Positions 45,273 to 56,904 of a stretch of 64,000 nucleotides of DNA are shown one piece after another. The notes under the pieces were generated by a model. It saw only the letters and a list, made by a program, of their open reading frames with translations. It ran no database searches and was not told where the DNA came from. This DNA comes from Nephrocerus scutellatus (lineage: Eukaryota > Arthropoda > Insecta > Diptera > Pipunculidae), in assembly GCA_947095585.1 (NCBI GenBank), contig OX352764.1:75812816-75876815 (forward strand), in the 5' to 3' direction. A program made the position numbers and the translations under genes. Within the stretch, counting starts at the first letter, position 1. Every line of letters starts with the position of its first letter.

Positions 45273-47000
45273 GATCATCATCATCATATTTGGCTCTACA
45301 ACCGGGGTCCGGTCCTGGCCTCCCGCAAAAAGTCACTCCACCGGTCCCGATTTCGAGCAGATGTCATCCAGTTTGACACTATTGGGTAACTCTGGGCGTT
45401 CTGGTCTACGCCACCTTCCAGCGTAGGCTTGGCCGGCCGCGCTGTCGTGTTCCATAAATCCTACCGCAAATGACATTCGGAGCAGGATCAGCTTCGCTAA
45501 TGTGAGCAAGGTGTCCTGCCCACCGGAGCCTACCGAGCTTAATTTTGTTCACGATGTCGACATCGCGGTAACGCTCGTAGATCTCATCATTATAGAGTCT
45601 CCGGAATCGTCCTTCCTCACATACGGGGCCAACAATTCTCCGTAAGACTTTTCTCTCGAACGCGGCTAAGAGGTCAGAATGCATTTTGCTGAGCACCCAA
45701 GTCTCGGATCCATATGTAAGTACTGGTATTACCATTGTCTTATATATCAGCAGCTTGGATGTTATGGTTAAGTTCCTGGATTTGAAGAGTCTTGACTATG
45801 TAGGCTATAATAGGCTTTGTTGGCTTTAAGCAACCGTGCGCGTATTTCTGGTTCCATGCTGTTATCGGCTGCTATAGTTGACCCGCGATAGTTAAAGGAT
45901 TGCACTACTTCAAATTCGCGCTCCACTATCTGAATTGAGGGACCAATGTTGGATCTTCTACTCGCAGACGTGGCCACCATTTACTTTGTTTTGCTCTCAT
46001 TTATGTGCAGCCCCAGATTTCGTGCCGCCTGCTCTATTTGGATGAAAGCTTCCTGTACAGCTCTTTGGTTTCTACCAACGATGTCAATATCGTCTGCGTA
46101 AGCCAGTATCTGAATGGACTTATAGAGGATTGTTCCTTTCGCCGTTACGTCAGAGTCGCGGATCACTTTCTCCAACGCCAGGTTAAAGAGGACGCAGGCC
46201 AGTCCATCCCCTTGTCGGAGCCCGTTATAGATGTTGAATGGGCTTGATAGTGATCCGGATATTTTTACTTGGCTTATAACATTGGTCATGGTCAACATAC
46301 ATAGTCGTGTCAATTTATTTGGGAAGCCGAATTCTCTCATGGCTTTATAAAGTTCTACTCTGCTGCATTTTGTGATATGCTGCATTTTGTGATATCTCCC
46401 TTCTTATGTATGGGGCACAGGATGCCTCTTCGCCAGTCTTCTGGCATAACTTCTTCTTCCCATACTTCCACTATTATTTCATGAATTGCTTGGTGTAATG
46501 TGGGGCCTCCTATTTTTATCAGTTCCGCTGGGATCCCATCAGATCCCGGGGCCTTATATTTTTGAGCCGATTTATCGCTCTGCTAACTTCGACTATGCTT
46601 GGTGGCGGCAGCATAGTATGATCTTCGGTCATTGGTGGAGCCTCCAATTCCACAGTTAGCTGGCCATTTAGCAACTCATGAAAGTGCTCTTCCCATCGCT
46701 CTAAGATGTCTTTAAGATCGGCGATCAGATTACCCTCTTTGTCCTTGCAGTATGTGCAACGCGGTGTATATTGCGTCATACCGCTCTCTGTGCTGTTCTA
46801 GTTCACGGACGAGATTCTTCTCCCAGGCTGCTTTCTTTCGCCAGTGAACTGTTTTTTCATATCTTCTGAGCTCTTTATATTCATCTTAGCGTGCCCGCGT
46901 TCTATGAGATTGTTGCATTGCTCGGTACGCAACATTCTTACGTTCAGTCGCTAGCTTACATTCGTCATCGAACCAGTCGTTTCGATCTCTACGACTTTCG
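45273..47000 (-). pseudogene. RTE-like LINE, 5' truncated, most complete copy
   Basis: The element encoded an endonuclease-reverse transcriptase. On the minus strand, from right to left: RKNVAYRAMQQ and KDEYKELRRYEKTVHWRKKA (linker, about 46780-46960), LNGQLTVELEAPP, a PxDLMGSQR-type RT start (DGIPAELI after frame correction), HKKGDITK, then RVELYKAMREFGFPNKL, GLRQGDGLACVLFNLALEKV, LAYADDIDIVGR (catalytic YADD, about 46100), LHINESKTK, AADNSMEPEIRARLLKANKA, LTYGSETWVLSK and RRIVGPVCEEGRFRRLYNDE, ending near 45330. A deletion at about 46385 joins HKKGDITK to RVELYK, removing the first RT aspartate. The 3' tail is GAGCCAAATATGATGATGATGAT (45273-45296 inverted). It is inactive. Confidence 0.85.
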
Positions 47001-47994
47001 TACTAATGACAGTATTCTTATGGCGTGTCCATTTCTCTTCTACGCCCGATTATATCTAAATATTTTACACTTCTAATGGGTGGTATATTTAATTTATTTA
47101 AGAAACTAAAAATAACTACAGGTTCAAGAAGATGAGTGAAGTTTTTTTTTTAAAAAAAGGTTAAGATGCATAACAAATAGGTATATGTAGTGATATTTGG
47201 GCAGATCTTATCGATCTGTAGTAATAGATTTGATATAAAATGTTAATTATATTTATTTATTTTATTATCAAAATAAAAATAGCAAATTTTGACTATGAGG
47301 CAAATTCTAAATTTGGTAAACCTTTTAAGCGGTTTCCTCAATGTAGCTATGTTAATGCAGATCAAAGTTTTCAATAACAGAAAATAGCATATCGCATACA
47401 TATTGTTTAACACTACATAGTCGTTCTTTTGGTAAATTTCCTTTTGCTTTTTCGTATTATCGTATTACTAAATGCGGAAGTAATATAATAAAAATTACAA
47501 AATAAATTCCGATTCCGAATTCTTCTTAACAAGTTGTTTTCTTTCCTCGTTCTATATAGATCTTCTCGAATGTATTAAGTTAAAGTATTCATTTCCCAAA
47601 TATATGTATACAATTCTTTCTTAGAAGCACGTTCTTTAGTTCTTTTAGTTTTTTTATTTTCATTGAAGACGTCTCATGAACGAACTTTGGTGAAATGCTT
47701 CGAGCCAATTTCAATTTGTAACACTTTCTGTAAATCTACCTACTACTACGTGGAATCTGTTATGTTTTGTGTATAGTGTGATAAATTGCTGGGTGCATTC
47801 CAAATCAAATATACGAGTATTTATTGTAGTGGAACGTTTAGAAAGATGAACAAGCCAAGTGTGATGCATATGCATCGTATTCAAAAAAGATTTTTTGAAT
47901 CAAAAAACAATATTGTTTCTTTAGAAAATTTTATACAGGGTGTTTTGATTTTGAGGTCAATTTTCTCCAGAAAATACGTAACAAACATGACGTT
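47001..47994. other. AT-rich DNA, no gene seen
   Basis: Nothing assignable. Confidence 0.45.
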
Positions 47995-48200
47995 TATTTG
48001 AAGAAAATCATGTTAATTTTTAAAAAATTTATATGGGCACTCCTAGGGCCTCAGAGCCCGATCACTCTAAAAAATGTACAAAAAGTCTTGTCCATCAGTG
48101 ATACACATATGCTAAAAATTTGAAGAAAATCTGGCTTATTCTTAAAACATTTGTATGGGTACCCCCTTCTTGCCTAACGGCCCGACCCGTTCACGTTTTA
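47995..48200 (-). mobile_element. HINE/DINE-1-like core units, minus
   Basis: Two core units (CAGTGATACACATATGCTAAAAATTTG; GGGCCTCAGAGCCCGATCAC). No ends. Confidence 0.7.
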
Positions 48201-48479
48201 CTTGCTTCTAAATAATTCATTAGATCAACTACGGAAGAGTGACATCGTTATTTTGATGGCTGACCTTAACGCAAATGTAGGCAGCGACAACAGTGATTGG
48301 GAACAATGCATAGGAAAATAATAATAATAGACTGTATGATACTTGAGAAAACTTGCAGCAGGTAAAATTTTTAAAAAAGGGTTTTTTTTAAGCTCCAAAG
48401 GCTATGACCATCGGTAAGCTTGTAGATGTAAGCGTTCAAGAGTTATGTGTTGTGGAGTCATGTAAGGTCAAAAGTACGT

Positions 48480-48951
48480 TTTCGTTCATTTTTCAAACTC
48501 TTAATTTTAACCCTGCTTGTGTTGACCGAATGCATAAATATTATGAGGTGGATTTGTAGAAAATTTAACATGCATTTTTCGAATGATCGCGTTCGAAAAT
48601 AAAATTTAAAAAAAAAATTTCATATAAGTAATCAGTAATGTTTAAAAGAATTTAAAAAAATTTACATTGTTTAACCTTAAAAATTTAATTTTCTATCAAA
48701 AACAGCCAGCAATGACTTTGTTGCTAAAACCGTTCAGGTTCAGGAGTTAAAGGGTGTGAAGTGATTGGCCCAGAGGTTAAAGGCTACAATTTTGTGTCAG
48801 TGGCGGTTTGGTGTGAGTAGGGCGCAATGGTGGTTTCAGTGGGGGAGCGGTCAGTTTGGTTGGGTCAGTAGGATGTGATGTTATTTTAGCTTTTTGTGGG
48901 TCTAAACGGTGTCTAGGGGGTGGTGGTCGGCGGGTCCTGGGTAACAGCTAG
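48480..48951 (+). mobile_element. Possible Helitron-like element with G-rich minisatellite
   Basis: The segment ends GGGTCCTGGGTAACAGCTAG|T, comparable to the GGGTCAGCTAG|T terminus of the Helitron at 7252. The preceding ~180 bases (48770-48950) are a GGTCAGTGGGxGG-type minisatellite. A 5' TC end and a good terminal hairpin are not identified. Confidence 0.35.
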
Positions 48952-49090
48952 TTCTCTATATATTGAAAAATTTAAATTGTTGGTTTAGTTATATTACTAA
49001 ATAAAGTTCGAAAGCCATTAATGATTTTTAAAAAAACGTTTTTGAATGGTATTTAGCTTTTCTATATATTTATTTATTTTAAATGATTCT

Positions 49091-49325
49091 ATCACCATCA
49101 TCATATTTGGCTCTGCAAAAGAGGCCCGGTCTTGGTCTCCCACAAAAAATATCTCCACCGGTCCCAATTTCGAGCCGATGTCATCCAATTTGTCTTCCTT
49201 TAACTTAAGGCATCCTAGTCTACGCGGTTCTTCCTGTGTGTGCTTGTCCAGTCTCGCTGTCATGTTGCATAAATCCTATCGCAAAGGACTCTCCAAGCAG
49301 TCTAATTTTTGCTCATGCGGGCTAC
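49091..49325 (-). mobile_element. RTE-like LINE 3' end, minus
   Basis: On plus, ATCACCATCATCATATTTGGCTCTGC then CACCGGTCCCAATTTCGAGCC matches the first 230 bases of 45273 inward with many changes. Confidence 0.8.
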
Positions 49326-49877
49326 ATAGATACATGCTTAGATTCATCCAAAACGTATTTGTATTAGTAATAAACTAAAGAGCAAAATCCATATCAAATT
49401 TTTCTGTTTCCCACTACCACATCTTACGTTTCTCGCTCTTTGCAACTGCTTATTTTTTGTGCACTGTATTCACATCCCACAAACACACGTGCGTTTTGGA
49501 TTGGTTTACAGCAGAGCTTCTTAAACTTTTTTCATTTACGACCCCATTTATGATTGCGAGTTTCCTAGCGACCCCATATAAATATAACAGAAAGATAAAT
49601 AAGTATATGATTTATTTATTATGTAACAATACACATGAAAAAATATAGTTTTAGAATTCGTTTTGAAACATACAAAAATTTAAAATTAAAAATTGCACAA
49701 AAAGTTGTAAAATTGTATTTATTATAGTTACAAAAATTATATGCCCTATTTTTCATCAAAATTGCATTTTTTGCTATAACATAAATAAAAGGAAATTCTG
49801 ACCGTCTTAGTTCGCTCGAATATATTCGAACGCAGTCGTTGAGTGGTAAGTATTAAATTAAAATTAAAGGAAAAAAT

Positions 49878-51704
49878 TTAATGAGATGGATGTGCGTGTT
49901 TTTTATTGCATAACAAATTAAATCTTGGTGGAATGTTTGACACTGCTGGACGTAAGACCTCTTCAAAATTTTTTAACGATGAACGATATTGGGATTTAAT
50001 ATGTGTTAAAGCTGAGAAAGTAACTTCACATAAATATGTGGTGTTGAATGGCAGAAGCACATTTAACGCCATATCAGCGATTGTGGGAAATTCAGTTCTA
50101 GCTCCGATCCAGAATTCAGTCAAGGGCTTTTTTGGAAAATGTAGTTTTAAGTTTGAGTCACTCGAAAGCTCAGCAAATTCCTCTTGTGCTTTAAGTGGCA
50201 GGTGATCAATCTCACTCAAGTCAGTCCAAAACGGTTTTTCTATCCAAGCTACCTTTTTGAAATCAATATTTAATATAAAATATGTGCGGAACTGTGTTTC
50301 TAGCGTTTTTAAGTGATCTACAATAATTATTGCGATAAAAGTTTTACAATGATTTTTCTCGATTAAAAAATTGTCGACACTGGAAAACATTTCGAACGAA
50401 TTCTTTTCTACCCTACTTTTCCAAATGTTGATCTTTTTAATAAAACTTTCAATTTTATCATTAGAAGTAAATATATCGCAATTTTTTCCTTGAAGAGACA
50501 AGTTGAGATCGTTTAATTTCTCAAAGATATCTGACAAATAACACAGCTTGGATAGCCATAAGTCATTTTGAAAAAAAGCAGCAAGTTCACATTTTCGTCC
50601 GGTTAAAAATATTTCGATTTCATCCTTTAATAACAATAATCTTCTTAAACTTTGACCTCTTGACAACCATCTTACTTCTGCATGTAATAATAAAGTTGTG
50701 TAGTTGGAATCCGTATCCTTAACAGCATTCTGAAGCACATCGTTCAATTCTGGTGCTAATTTTTTTGCTGCAAGGGCCTCTCGGTGAATAAGACAGTGAG
50801 TAAAAGTTATATGATCATAAGGAGCAGCTTGAAAAAATGATTTAAAACCAATATTTTTGCCCGTCATCGCTCTTGCACCATCTGTGCATATTCCACAGCA
50901 ATTTTTCCATTCTAAACCTTCAGTTTTTAAAAATTCGTCAACTTTACAATATATGTCTTTCCCTGTAGTATGGTCTTTCATAGGACGACAAAATAACAAT
51001 TCTTCCTCCACGTTTTCTTTATAAACGTACCTGACATATACTAACAACTGAGCCAATTTAGTAATATCCGTTGTTTCGTCCAACTGAATTGAAAATTTTG
51101 GGCTTTCTTTAATTCTTGCAATAAGTTGCACTAATTGGTCCTTGTTAATATCAGAAATTCTATTCGCGACAGTGTCGTTCGACAAAGGAATTTTTCGAAT
51201 ATCATCGCCATATTTACTTCCATGTAGTATTTCTACCATTTTAATAGCAGCAGGTAATATAAGATCTTCTCCAATGGTGAACGGCTTTTTCTTTTTAGCA
51301 ATACAGTATGAAACTTCATATGACGCTAATAAATATTTTTCATTAACGGTCATAAATTTTTGAAAGGATTTTTTTTCTTTATTTAAAGATTTATACAATC
51401 TTTCAAAATATTCTTTTGGTTTATTGACATACGAAACATGCTTTGATTCAAGATGTCTTTTTAATTTTGATGGTTTCATACTCTCCGCAGCCAATAATTC
51501 ATTGCAGATCAAACAAAGAGGTTGTTCATTACCCTTACAAATTTGAAATGTAAAGCCAAATTGAAGAAAAGACTCATCATATTTTCTTTTTCGCACATTA
51601 AATGCCTGTTTTTCAATACTTTTTCCTGCCTGAGGAGAGTTTGTAGCGTTATCATCTGCGTCATTATCATTCTTATTTAAGTTCAGCCATTTATCCATGG
51701 CCAA
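49878..51704 (-). CDS. hAT transposase, 608 aa, apparently intact
   Basis: It catalyses cut-and-paste transposition of its own element by an RNase H-fold DDE mechanism. Domains in order: a basic N-terminus with YDESFLQFGFTF; a BED-type zinc finger, about residues 58-89 (CLICNELLAAESMKPSKLKR then HLESKH); KYLLASYEVSYCIAKKKKPF; the first catalytic aspartate in SIQLDETTDITKLAQL (about residue 206); CGICTDGARAMTGK with the second (about 273); HCLIHREALAAKKL; an insertion domain with WLSRGQSLRRLLLLKDEI and LNDLNLSLQGKNCDIF; and the C-terminal dimerisation block NVLLPFNTTYLCEVTFSALT holding the catalytic Glu. The C-terminus KKHAHPSH looks natural. Its length is usual for the ZBED5/SCAND3-like hAT group. 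No stop or frameshift is visible. The first ATG (51704) precedes all family-conserved text. Whether it is active cannot be read from one copy. Confidence 0.93.
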   Translation of the reverse strand: MAMDKWLNLNKNDNDADDNATNSPQAGKSIEKQAFNVRKRKYDESFLQFGFTFQICKGNEQPLCLICNELLAAESMKPSKLKRHLESKHVSYVNKPKEYFERLYKSLNKEKKSFQKFMTVNEKYLLASYEVSYCIAKKKKPFTIGEDLILPAAIKMVEILHGSKYGDDIRKIPLSNDTVANRISDINKDQLVQLIARIKESPKFSIQLDETTDITKLAQLLVYVRYVYKENVEEELLFCRPMKDHTTGKDIYCKVDEFLKTEGLEWKNCCGICTDGARAMTGKNIGFKSFFQAAPYDHITFTHCLIHREALAAKKLAPELNDVLQNAVKDTDSNYTTLLLHAEVRWLSRGQSLRRLLLLKDEIEIFLTGRKCELAAFFQNDLWLSKLCYLSDIFEKLNDLNLSLQGKNCDIFTSNDKIESFIKKINIWKSRVEKNSFEMFSSVDNFLIEKNHCKTFIAIIIVDHLKTLETQFRTYFILNIDFKKVAWIEKPFWTDLSEIDHLPLKAQEEFAELSSDSNLKLHFPKKPLTEFWIGARTEFPTIADMALNVLLPFNTTYLCEVTFSALTHIKSQYRSSLKNFEEVLRPAVSNIPPRFNLLCNKKHAHPSH

Positions 51705-51972
51705 AAATTATTTTGATTCTAATATCCAATAAATATATAAAAATAACATATTGCATATAATAATTGATTAATTAATTACCGAATAAATAAAATGAAACTA
51801 AAATCTCGTTACGGTGGAACACTGACAATTGACTACACTAGAAGAGCGTCAATACTACACTAGTTCACATTATAGTCAGTGTTTTTGAATCATTGTCTCG
51901 CTGCACTGTGCGCGCACATTCCAAACTTTGTTTGTAGGTAGGTGTGTGGTGTGATTCTGTCACAAATACACA

Positions 51973-52164
51973 TCTAAAGTGCGTTCACGATAAGCTTACA
52001 GTGTTTAAAGAATAGCAAACAAGGATGAATATTTTGCTTTCCGTAAAGGTATAAGAGAAATTCGGACAACACTGCGTCCGCGTTTCTATACGGAATGCAT
52101 ATATATATTAATTTTTGCTTGCTATTCTATAAACACTGTAAGCTTATCGTGAACGCACTTTAGA
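51973..52164. mobile_element. 192-bp foldback (MITE-like) nested in the hAT
   Basis: TCTAAAGTGCGTTCACGATA... (from 51973) is mirrored by ...TATCGTGAACGCACTTTAGA (to 52164). Arms of roughly 49 bases differ at a few positions and enclose about 95 bases of non-repetitive spacer. It sits upstream of the transposase start. Confidence 0.85.
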
Positions 52165-52281
52165 TTTTATAAAATCGTGTATTTAAATATTTGGCATTAA
52201 AAATCTCTCGCGACCCCAGAATTATGCTAAGCGACCCCATTTGGGGTCGCGACCCATAGTTTAAGAAGGCCTGGTTTACAG

Positions 52282-53140
52282 CATTAGTATGCGTAGAGTT
52301 GGGCTTTCTATAGAGAAGGTTTTGGGTATGGCATGGAAATAGAAGTATGCATCAAAATGTTTTTCGCTTTAAAACGCACAGACGCAATATTCGCCATTAA
52401 TTTCGTTTTATCTGGTTCTCTTTTTGTAACTTATAGTAGTATTTTTTTTTTCTGTTCATCGACCAAACACGAGAGCACTGTATCATTTTATGCAATGTTA
52501 ATAGAACGAGCAGAGTGAGCACTGATAGCAAATGAACAGAGACTATACTATCACTACGGCTGCGGTAAAGAATTAAGGAGTTACGCAGCTTGTGCTGCAC
52601 AAAAAAATTGGCAGGCAGTCGGTATGCACGAAATTGCGGCTACATTTTAAACCGACTTACAGTCTGCTTGTTGGGCGACAATTTTACATTTACATTTTGC
52701 TATTTGTATACAATTTAAAGTGGCTGCGTAAACTGCACAGTCGATTTTTCTTTACTGCATTAGCTGAAAAGTGAATTTTTAACCAACATGCCGCTGTGCA
52801 GTTTATCGCAGCGGCTGAATTCTCGGCCTACTACTGCATATGTTTGTTTCGTTCTGCTCAAGCTATGAGCTTCATTGTATGTTATTGAAATCACATACAT
52901 GATCATCAATCACATGACATGCAACAGAATAAATAATATATAAGGTGGTTTTAATGTTCATAACAATTTATTGTGAGGTGGGTACATTTTAAATCACTGC
53001 ACAAACATAGTAATGCAGTTGCGTCGATAGTAGTAGGAGAAGTAAGAGCTGTTAAAAAAATATGTGCGTGTAATCTTTACGCGCGGAGTGAAATTCGTTG
53101 ACGTTGTGGCCAATATTACGATTAAATTAAAAGGCACGAG
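52282..53140. other. Unassigned DNA
   Basis: Nothing assignable; short frames only. Confidence 0.45.
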
Positions 53141-53371
53141 TCGCTTGAGAAATTGCTTAGTTCCCGAAATTCAAGATCATAATGATCATATTCCAGAATT
53201 TCTATAGGAAGAAGTCTTATAATCGCATCTTAGTACTACATTCCGAATTTCATGCGAATCGCTTGAGAAATAGTTTTGTTCCAGAAATTCCAGACCATAA
53301 TGATCATATTCCAAAAGTTCCATAGGAAGAAATGTTATAGTTCTCTTGGGAAATGGCTTAGTTCCCAAAGT
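53141..53371 (+). repeat. 118-bp tandem repeat related to Helitron internal sequence
   Basis: A unit starting TCGCTTGAGAAAT (53141) recurs at 53259 and partially at 53342 (TCTCTTGGGAAAT). Each carries TTAGTTCCCGAAATTC-like text and, in two, ATAATGATCATATTCC. The phrase CCGAATTTCATxCxAATCG...AGAAATxxCTTAGTTCCC also occurs in the Helitron at 7070-7112. Confidence 0.8.
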
Positions 53372-54466
53372 ACTGACATTATTTAAAAGTGTGATATTTA
53401 ACAGTGATCACAACAGCGGACATTTAACAGTGTCTCTCTTCTGTTGATCACAACATTTTAACAGTGTCTCACTTAAAAGTAACATAACAGAGGACAAAAT
53501 GCTGTTAAAATATTTCCATTTAACATTCGACTTTTTGAATATGTACCCCTTAACCTTGTAGTGACACGTTGTCACGTCAAAAGATTCTTCCTTTGTTTTT
53601 TTATTTGGAAAGTTCAGATTTTGAACATATGAAATTTTGAAAATAATTCAAAGAAAGAAAATTCTATACATGCTACGAGTTTGTCATCGCAAATTGAGAA
53701 AATTGCACACTTGCACTTCGGTGTGAATTTGCTCGAAGATGCACAGCACATACTATCGACAGAGTACAAGTAAGCAGGCACTTATCGTCCTTATTTCAAC
53801 ATACTCCTACAACCTCGTACGTTTTCTTGAAGATGTTTTATGCATCCTTTAAATAAAATGTAAAATGCTCAGAAGGGCTGTTTGGCCTTGTGTCCCTCTT
53901 CATCAATTCCCAATTCAAAACCCATCAGAGATTTAAGTTATAAGTTATAAAGTTTAGAGTGCATGTGGTGGGATGTGTGGTGCTCGGCTGACGAGAGTCT
54001 ATATACTATTTTCACAGGAGCAATTAAATTATTTTGATCCTTAAAATAGTTTAAAGAGTCTTTGGTAAAGCCGCTGGTAGTAGCAGTATATGAACATGTA
54101 TATCACTGTGGCTATAAGGGAAATATTCGTGAATAAATATTCAAGGGATTTGGAAGTTAAGTAGGTAATTCTTTAATATTAAATAAGTCCTTTATCAAGG
54201 GAAAACTTGATGTTTGGAAAATTGTGAAGCTAGTTTATACCATTTTATACAAATATGGAGCACATGTTCTAAAGTAACATGCAAGTAATTGTATTACATT
54301 ACATATTTAAATTCTTACATTTCACAAAGTGATTGTTTCAAATCTTAGTTATCAATCTGTTATTCTTAATGTTACAATTTGGCATCCATAAACAAACGCG
54401 ACAAAATCGAAACAATTGTTAATATATCATTGCCAAGATTTATCGATTAATTTATTGTCCATATTT
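53372..54466. other. Unassigned DNA
   Basis: Nothing assignable. ATTTAACAGTGTCTC-like phrases recur irregularly (53395-53475). Confidence 0.4.
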
Positions 54467-55225
54467 AAATTCTCTGTATTAACTTCGCGTGCCCGTTTAT
54501 GGCTGACTGGCTGGTCTGATCTTGTGATCAATTTTTAACCCACTTCCCAAAGCCAGATTTTATTGAAATTTTGAACACATATGTATTTCCGGTGACAATA
54601 CTTTCTATTAAAATGTTTGGCTCCTCGGGCCTCATGCGGCCCGAGCCCGATTTTCTTCAAATAAACGCATATGTATTTCCAATGTGAGTAAGTATGGGCG
54701 CCGTAGCTCAGTGGAAATGAGCATGGCTACTGAGCAGGGGATTCGTAGTTCGAACTCCGATGGACAACATTTTTTTTAACAGTTTTCGAGTGATCGGGCC
54801 CTGAGGCCCTGAGGCCCGAGTTGTGCCCATAAAATGAACCCGATTTTATTTAAATTTTAAACACATGTGTATCTCCGATGGACAAAACTTTTTGTAATAT
54901 TTTCGGAATTTAGGAATGATCGGGCCCTGTGTTTCGAGGGGTGCCAATATAATTTTTTTTAAAAATTAACCCGACTTTTTTCAAATTTTAAACACATGTG
55001 TATCTCCGATGAAAACACTTACTATTGAAATTAGGAAGTGATCGGGCCCCAAGGTCGGGGCTCCCAACAAATTTTTTACACATATGTATCTCCGTTGACA
55101 AGAGTTTTTGTAAACATTTTGAAGTGAAGGGGGCTCTAATATCAATATTTTCCAAATTAACCGGGTTCAAACTTTGCACACATATGTATCTCCTATTAGA
55201 GAATTTACATGAAAAATTTGAATTT
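54467..55225 (+). mobile_element. HINE/DINE-1-like element carrying a SINE scrap
   Basis: From AAATTCTCTGTATTAACTTCGCG with a short GGCT tract through five core units to CTCCTATTAGAGAATTTACATGAAAAATTTGAATTT. The final TATGGGTTG is missing. A SINE head replaces part of the second unit at 54694-54757. Confidence 0.85.
54694..54757 (+). mobile_element. SINE head (A and B boxes) inside HINE
   Basis: TGGGCGCCGTAGCTCAGTGG (A box) and GTAGTTCGAACTCC (B box) match the SINE at 24825. The B box runs straight into HINE text (CTCCGATGGACAAC). The SINE body and tail are missing. Confidence 0.85.
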
Positions 55226-56904
55226 AGCTTCAATGTTACTACACTATTGGAAGTTACCTTTTACGCCTTCTGATTTGTAATGTGAAACACATTTCCATAA
55301 ATTTGTCGATCAACTAAAAATTTAAAACAGTGTTTAATAGGTTATATGTTACATTAATAGAAAAAAAAATATTTTATTAAAATGTAATTAGCGTGTATAA
55401 AGCGAATTAACGGTCCTTGCTTTGCCAGTAACTAAAGAACTGGACGAGCAAAGCCGAAGAATCCAGGTAATCTAACATAACACAATACATAGACAAAAAA
55501 GTAAAGATTTAAAAGAAAGATTTAAACTGAAAATTACAATTACTTTGTGCAATTTACACTTTCATTTCTCATCTTAATAAAACTTTTCAATAAACTCGCT
55601 AGTAAGTGCTGAAAATTGCAGCTTTCAAACAATTTAAAATAAATTTAAATTTAAAAGATATTATTTGGTCTGCTCATCCGGTATCACCTCTTCATTTGTT
55701 AATTTATTCAAAAATCTTAATTGAAGGAACATTTACTTTCGACGCATCGCTCTAATTTCCAATAGATAAGTGATCTTATTTCCGTCCTATGCAATATGTG
55801 AATCGCTCGATATTTATTGGTTGAAATAATATTTGATTTCTCTTAACCCACAGTAAGCCTGCTCAGCTCGAACATTTAATGAACTTTACAGTTTTGCATT
55901 GCAAATCAAATTATAAACAGAAGTTAAATATGCGATGAATAGCAGGAATCATAATTGATTTTCTTCATCTTATTCTTTGTGTAAATTGAATGAATATTAC
56001 TGTTTGAATAAAGATGTGAATGGAAGAACTGGAACTTGGAAGTATCTCAGAGCATCGTCTGCTTGTCTTTGTCATAGTGATAAAGTTAGAATAAAAGCAG
56101 TGGCCGGCGGGTTGATTACACTAATTATTCGTGTATCAAAGGTTTATATAACGAAATTAGCAGTCCAATGTGGCATTAAGGATAAGGATTAGGATTTTGA
56201 ATATTTTTAAGTAATGAAAAATAACCTAAGAAAAAGTTAGAAATTAATAACCCAAATTCTAAGAGAAATCCATCATTCAATCGATGAACTTCCGCCAAAA
56301 AAACAAAATAATTTAAAGGAATATGCTATTTTATTTTTATGTGTCTTATTTATATATCTATAAAATAATAAAATGCGCCTATATCTAATATATATATAAA
56401 TATTTTAAAAATAATTCTGCATAACCTCTTTGCGACACACTGGGTACGAACATATGAATTTTTACCTTTTACAAGACTCTGAACTTTTAATTTTAACTGC
56501 AAACAATGTTTACATGGGCAGAATAGTTTATTACATAACGAGCAAGGAAAGTGGAGTGAGCACTTTTCTGCGAGTAATGGATGCTATTTTTCTGCTAAAC
56601 CGGTTAACCAGTAAATAACAAAATTATTTTATATGTTAACTCACTAGTGTGTATATCGGTTACTTTCGAGGCTAGGTTATAGTATATGAAACAATCACTT
56701 TCGTCTATGGGCGTGTGAAAAAACAATATCAGACCCTCTGTGGCCACCAAATGCACAATAGAGAGTAACACTTCCAACATCGCCGCTCGATGACAACTAC
56801 CTTCTATCTGATAACTGATACTGATAACAATTTTGTCGCAATATAAGACGAAAACTGATCAACTAAATGTTATCGCTCAATTAGCACTTAAGTTGTTGTA
56901 CCGT
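55226..56904. other. AT-rich stretch without an identifiable gene
   Basis: Frames of 71 and 62 codons occur (55977, 56430) with no recognisable motif. A palindrome-free, non-repetitive look suggests unique DNA. Confidence 0.4.

Larger units (their letters stand above)
49504..52281 (-). mobile_element. hAT DNA transposon, near-intact, with 8-bp target duplication
   Basis: Element 49512-52273 (2762 bp). Ends: CAGAGCTTCTTAAACT at the left and, inverted, CAGGCCTTCTTAAACT at the right (14 of 16 identical). GTTTACAG flanks both sides exactly (49504-49511, 52274-52281), the 8-bp duplication typical of hAT. The subterminal motif GCGACCCC (or CGACCCCA) occurs twice near the left end (49539, 49568) and several times near the right (52200-52255), a likely transposase-binding array. 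It encodes a full-length transposase on the minus strand and contains a nested foldback at 51973-52164. Confidence 0.95.

Noticed and set aside
45015..45287. 90-codon minus-strand frame in the GC-rich island
   Set aside because: Starts with a run of Met codons from the GATGAT LINE tail and crosses a LINE-HINE junction, so it cannot be one gene.
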